Shown one piece after another: positions 59,561 through 64,000 of a stretch of 64,000 nucleotides of DNA; position 1 is the first letter of the stretch, and every line of letters begins with the position of its first letter. Position numbers and translations under genes: made by a program. The notes under the pieces were generated by a model, which was not told the DNA's origin, made no database searches, and saw nothing but the letters and a program-made list of their open reading frames with translations. The DNA comes from Prosopocoilus inquinatus (taxonomy: Eukaryota; Arthropoda; Insecta; Coleoptera; Lucanidae). The stretch lies in contig CM069876.1 of the NCBI GenBank assembly GCA_036172665.1, positions 49,879,001-49,943,000 of the forward strand. The letters run 5' to 3'.

Positions 59561-60379
59561 GGTTTTTCATTTTCAAATCTTAAAAAAGAAAAATTAAGAA
59601 AAAAAAGAAAAATTAAGAAAAAAAGAAAAAAGAATTACAACGAATAAAAACAGGAAGGTAAACTAACAAAAAAAAAAACAGATGCAAATACACAATGTTT
59701 TTATTGTGCAGTCTCCTCTGATCATTGTTGTTTTCGATTTATTTATATATTTTTTTCGTGTAGTTTTCCTTTCATTTTATCTTGTTTTTTTTTTTTTTGT
59801 TAAATTGCTTGTTCTTTGGAGAATCGTCCATCTTTTGTTTTTTTTATCTTAAAAACTGTTTCATTCTTTGCCTTTCATTGCACTTAAATTGTCATTTGTT
59901 TTCACTTTTCGTGTCGCGGTTATTGCTTACGTTTTCGTCGTTTTTTTTTTTTGTTTTTCATTTTTTGTGCTTTATTGGAAAATCGTCGATCTTCTTTTGT
60001 TTTTGAATTACCTTGTTTTAAAGACTATTTTTCATTCTGCGCCTTCTTCATTTTTCTTTTTGTATTTTTATTTGCACAAAATAAGTCAAATACTTCTCGA
60101 CTTCCGCTGAAGAGGTGCGAAATAGGGCCAAACAACTATCCAGAATTTCTGCCGCAAACGTAACTGATGTTAGTTTTCAATTTTTTTTTTTTAACTATGA
60201 TTACACGTAGGTGTGTCCAGAGACGGAAAACCTTTTACTTCAGCTTGCCCACTTCTTGCCACGCCACTGACAAAGCGGGCACACGTTACCACAATTAGAA
60301 TAAAAAAAAAATCGCAACAAAACGACATTTTATAAGACGCGACATTTTGCAAAAGAAATTTATTTGGAAAACAAAAAAG

Positions 60380-62590
60380 AAAACGAAAGGAAAGGCGGCG
60401 AAAATTACTCGCATACGTGCCAAGAGATGGCGCTGCAATCTATCTATTATTTTCCCATGCAGATATTTTAGAGCGATCGCTCGCACGTGAACGTTTACGA
60501 CCGCCACCGTCAATCGACTTCGTCTGTGGCCGCCTTAATTTATTTATGAGTAAATCGAATTTTACAAAATTTTTAAAGAAAATTCATGCACTGCAGTGAG
60601 AATCACTCACGTACGTGCCAGGAGATGGCGCTGCAACCTGCTTGTCATTTTCCCGTGCATATACTTTACGTTGATCGCTCGCATGTGAACGTTTGCGACC
60701 GTCACCGCCAATCGCCTCGGTCTGTGCCCGCCTTAATTCTTGAGTAAATCGAATTTTGCAAATTTTTAAAGAAATTTCATGCATTTGCAGTGCGAATCAC
60801 TCACATGCGTGCCAAGAGACGGCGCTATTCAACCTATCCATCATTTTTCCATGTACACTGGTGGCCAAGATGATCGTTACGATTTGACAGACAGCGCGAG
60901 AGTTTGAGTCAGAGCGAGATTAGCGTAACAGTTTTGACGACCACGACTGTACATATTTTAGGGTGACCGCTCGTATGTGAACTTTACCACCGCCACCGCC
61001 AATCGCGTCCGTCTGTGGCCGCCCTAATTTATTTGTGAGTAAATCGTATTTTACAAAATTTTTAAAGAAAATTCATGCAATCCAGTGAGAATCACTCACA
61101 TACGTGCCAAGAGATGGCGCTGCAACCTGTTTGTCATTATCCCATGCACATACTTTTCGGTGATCGCTCGTATGTGAACGTTTGCGACCGCAACCGCCAA
61201 TCGCCTCGGTCTGTGGCCGCCTTAATTCTTGAGTAAATTGAATTTTGCAAATTTTTAAAGAAATTTCATGCATTTGCAGTGCGAATCACTCACATGCGTG
61301 CCAAGAGACGGCGCTATTCAACCTATCCATCATTTTTCCATGTACACTGGTGGCCAAGATGATCGTTACGATTTGACAGGCAGCGCGAGGTCAGCGTAAC
61401 AATTTTGACGACCACGACTGTACATATTTTAGGGTGGTCGCTCCTAGGTGAACGTTTGCGACCGCCACCGCCAGTCGCTTCGGTCTGTGGCCGGCTTAAT
61501 TTCTGATTAAATCGAATTTTGCAAATTTTTAAAGAGAATTCATGCATTTGCAGTGCGAATCACTCACATGCGTGCCAAGAGACGGCGCTATTCAACCTAT
61601 CCATCATTTTTCCATGTACACTGGTGGCCAAGATGATCGTTACGATTTGACAGGCAGCGCGAGGTCAGCGTAACAATTTTGACGACGACGACTGTACATA
61701 TTTTAGGGTGGTCGCTCCTAGGTGAACGTTTGCGACCGCCACCGCCAATCGCTTCGGTCTGTGGCCGCCTTAATTCTTGAGTAAATTGAATTTTGCAAAT
61801 TTTTAAAGAAATTTCATGCATTTGCAGTGCGAATCACTCACATGCGTGCCAAGAGATGGCGCTATCCAACCTATCCATCATTTTTCCATGTACACTGGTG
61901 GCCAAGATGATGGTTACGATTTGACAGACAGCGCGAGAGTTTGAGTCAGAGTGAGATTAGCGTAACAGTTTTGACGACCACGACTGTACATATTTTAGGG
62001 TGACCGCTCGTATGTGAACTTTACCACCGCCACCGCCAATCGCGTCCGTCTGTGGCCGCCCTAATTTATTTGTGAGTAAATCGAATTTTACAAAATTTTT
62101 AAAGAAAATTCATGCAATGCAGTGAGAATCACTCACATACGTGCCAAGAGATGGCGCTGCAACCTGTTTGTCATTATCCCGTGCACATACTTTACGGTGA
62201 TCGCTCGTATGTGAACGTTTGCGACCGCCACCAATCGTTTCGGTCTGTGGCCGCCTTAATTTCTGATTAAATCGAATTTTGCAAATTTTTAAAGAGAATT
62301 CATGCATTTGCAGTGAGAATCACTCACATACGTGACAAGAGACGGCGCTATTCAACCTATCCATCATTTTTCCATGTACACTGGTGGCCAAGATGATCGT
62401 TACGATTTGACAGGCAGCGCGAGGTCAGCGTAACAATTTTGACGACCACGACTGTACATATTTTAGGGTGGTCGCTCCTAGGTGAACGTTTGCGACCGCC
62501 ACCGCCAATCGCTTCGGTCTGTGGCCGGCTTAATTTCTGAGTTAAACGAATTTCACAGTTTTTTTTTTTTTTTAATTTCATGCATTTCAT
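60380..62590 (+). repeat. ~200/275-bp tandem array with AGATGGCGC boxes, nine copies
   Basis: Units contain GAATCACTCACATACGTGCC, AAGAGATGGCGCTGCAACCT, GATCGCTCGTATGTGAACG, GACCGCCACCGCCAATCG and TTTTAAAGAAAATTCATGCA. They start near 60400, 60600, 60795, 61088, 61283, 61560, 61835, 62129 and 62322. Exact AGATGGCGC (CTCF-like core) occurs at 60425, 60623, 61112, 61854 and 62149; the others read AGACGGCGC. Five units are longer because they carry a small TA-flanked insert (separate entry). Confidence 0.92.
60856..60949. mobile_element. Tc1/mariner-like mini-MITE, five co-amplified copies
   Basis: CACTGGTGGCCAAGATGATC at the left and GACGACCACGACTG at the right form an imperfect inverted repeat. 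TA lies on both sides (854-855, 950-951). Neighbouring units lacking it show an uninterrupted CATGCA-ATA site, so this is an insertion with TA duplication. Other copies: 61345-61420, 61619-61694, 61893-61986 and 62379-62454, in two sizes (94 and 76 bp). The ends resemble those of Tc1/mariner elements. Confidence 0.7.
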
Positions 62591-62730
62591 CTGTGTACAG
62601 CGTGAACAAAAATAAATGTACACATACCTGAGTACTTGCCGTACATTTAGTAGCACTTATTCGTAATTCATTTTTTATTTTATTTCTCAGTTAAAATAGC
62701 GTGCCCGATATTTCCGTGAACCGCACACGA

Positions 62731-62759
62731 GAATAAATAAATAAATAAATAAATAAATA
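62731..62759 (+). repeat. (AAAT)n microsatellite
   Basis: Seven AAAT units. Confidence 0.92.
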
Positions 62760-62869
62760 TAGGAAGCGAGTATGTAATTTTTTTTTTTTTTTTTTTAATG
62801 ACCGACGACTACGATCGGCTACATACAATCCACGAAGCGATGCAATGTTAATCGTGTTATTTTCCGCGG

Positions 62870-63337
62870 AAAATGGGTCAAAGTTCATTTTCCGCAGTGA
62901 CGTCACCGCCGTATCCGCTTCCAACCCACTTTTTCTTTGGGGGGAAAACGAATTAAACCCGGAATTAAAAAGGATGCGACTTCGACGACGGCGGCGTCGG
63001 TGACGGCGACGTCCAGATGAGGAACAACTGTTTAGTGTCTTTTGCGGCCGCAGGAAAAAAAAATCAGGGCCGAAATCCAGTCAGCAAAGGGTAGTTTGAT
63101 CGATCACCGCGCGAGGATGACGTAACTGAAGGAGGAGAGATGGAGGGGGAGGGGGAGGAGGTCGGTCCATCGGCGACGTCACGACGTTGGTAGAGCGCTG
63201 CTAAATGTCGACAAGACAGGGAGGCGTCGTCGTCGTCGTCGTCGTCGTCAGTGGCAGGTTCTCTTCGTTTTAGCGGCCGACGAATGCTCCTCCTGACGGC
63301 CACTGTGTATGAATTGGGATAACTTCATTCGCGAACT
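62870..63337 (+). promoter_or_regulatory. CpG-rich promoter/5' UTR of the right-edge gene
   Basis: This is the most CpG-rich stretch of the window. It has TGACGTCA (62898-62905), TGACGTAA (63118-63125) and GACGTCAC (63175-63182), all CRE-type sites. A (CGT)n run ends in TCAGT (63248-63252), an arthropod initiator-like word 88 bp before the ATG. No TATA box was seen. Confidence 0.45.
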
Positions 63338-63404
63338 ATGGATGGAAGTGCCCTGGTGCTGTGGTGGAAGATTTGTGTAGTGGTGGGAATCACCGTGGTC
63401 GGAT
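63338..63404 (+). CDS. Signal-peptide exon of a secreted or membrane protein (5' end)
   Basis: ATG opens 22 codons: MDGSALVLWWK followed by the hydrophobic ICVVVGITVVG, then a phase-1 donor GGAT|GTAAGT. This is the typical shape of a first exon that encodes a cleavable signal peptide or first membrane anchor. Without splicing the frame runs on into intron-like, T-rich DNA. The next exon is not visible before the window ends. The product family cannot be named from this exon. Confidence 0.6.
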
Positions 63405-63589
63405 GTAAGTGTAACCTCTTGGAACGATTTTCTTTCAGGTTTCATAATTCGATCGCCGCCCGCCGCTCCCCCGCCGAAGAAAATCGCGCAGCGCTCGTCG
63501 TGAAAAACGATTTCCCTTTTTCAATCAATACACCATTAGTCAATTGATTCAATCACTCAAGTCCACATTTCAGAAAGAAAAAAAAAAAC

Positions 63590-64000
63590 GCATCAATTCG
63601 GTAAGTTACGGTCCTGACCTATAAAACCTACTAATTGTCTTTTTTTTAATTTTTAAATTTTTATTTATTAGAAGTATTATTTTTGTGATAAATCCATTTC
63701 TGGTGAGTGTCTTCAATATTTAAATTGTATAAGGGGGGGGGGGGGGCTACGTAGGCCCATGGTGTAAAAAAAAAATCGTAAATTCGGTAAGCTACGGTCC
63801 TGACCTATAAAACTTACAATTTTTTTTTTTTTTTTATTTATTAGGAGTATTATTTTTATGATAAATCCATTTTTTGTGAGTGTCTCCAATATTTAGATTT
63901 TATGGGGTGGTGGGGGGGCGGTCTACGTAGGCCCATAGTGTAGAAAAAAATCGCATAAATTCGATAAGTTACGGTCCTGACCTACAAAATCTATTCATTG
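63590..64000 (+). repeat. ~185-bp tandem repeat in the presumed intron
   Basis: AATTCGGTAAGTTACGGTCC, TGACCTATAAAAC, GATAAATCCATTT and GCTACGTAGGCCCAT recur at 63597, 63783 and 63958. A G-run precedes CTACGTAGG. The array continues past the edge. Confidence 0.88.

Overview
The window is nuclear DNA of an insect. It holds spliced genes with short GT-AG introns, an arthropod muscle-type actin, a CARD-bearing initiator caspase of the Dronc type, AATAAA signals, and very abundant tandem repeats and small inverted-repeat elements. I cannot name the species. A beetle would fit, but nothing seen is decisive.

Five genes can be supported well, four complete and one partial. All lie on the minus strand. 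(1) A muscle actin runs off the left edge: its main coding exon is 1823-2771, a likely TATA promoter and noncoding first exon lie at 5958-6040, and its last exon is outside the window. (2) Larp7 (15005-12955) has four exons and 475 codons. It is the La-related protein of the 7SK snRNP. (3) A one-exon CARD caspase (18586-17402, 394 aa) has the catalytic pentad QICRG. (4, 5) Two tandem ABHD12-like serine hydrolases follow: copy A (26700-21052, 7 exons, 352 aa) and copy B (46762-30466, 8 exons, 372 aa). Coding blocks of 9, 248, 293 and 46 nt are the same size in both, so they are clearly duplicates. Copy B has one extra intron, with a GC-AG boundary, and keeps the HGN oxyanion motif; copy A has HGS there. 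At the right edge a sixth gene starts on the plus strand with a signal-peptide exon (63338-63404).

The remaining DNA, well over three quarters of the window, is tandem arrays and short inverted-repeat elements in introns and intergenic space. They include a 7-copy ~345-bp array just upstream of the actin promoter with a MEF2-like site in every copy; a ~417-bp array whose units are long hairpins and a ~272-bp array sharing its core; a 47-bp/HOR array in copy A with its inverted counterpart; a 144-bp (288-bp dimer) array and a nearly perfect 175-bp satellite in copy B introns; a cluster of about 19 GCGCCATCT (CTCF-like) boxes in another copy B intron; and an array at 60.4-62.6 kb in which a tiny Tc1/mariner-like MITE has been co-amplified. 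The 46.8-62.9 kb stretch has no confident gene.

The genes do not form a pathway. Larp7 (transcription elongation control), the caspase (apoptosis) and the ABHD12 pair (lysophospholipid hydrolysis at ER or other membranes) look like ordinary neighbours. The unusual content is the repeat landscape and the regulatory-type motifs that it multiplies.
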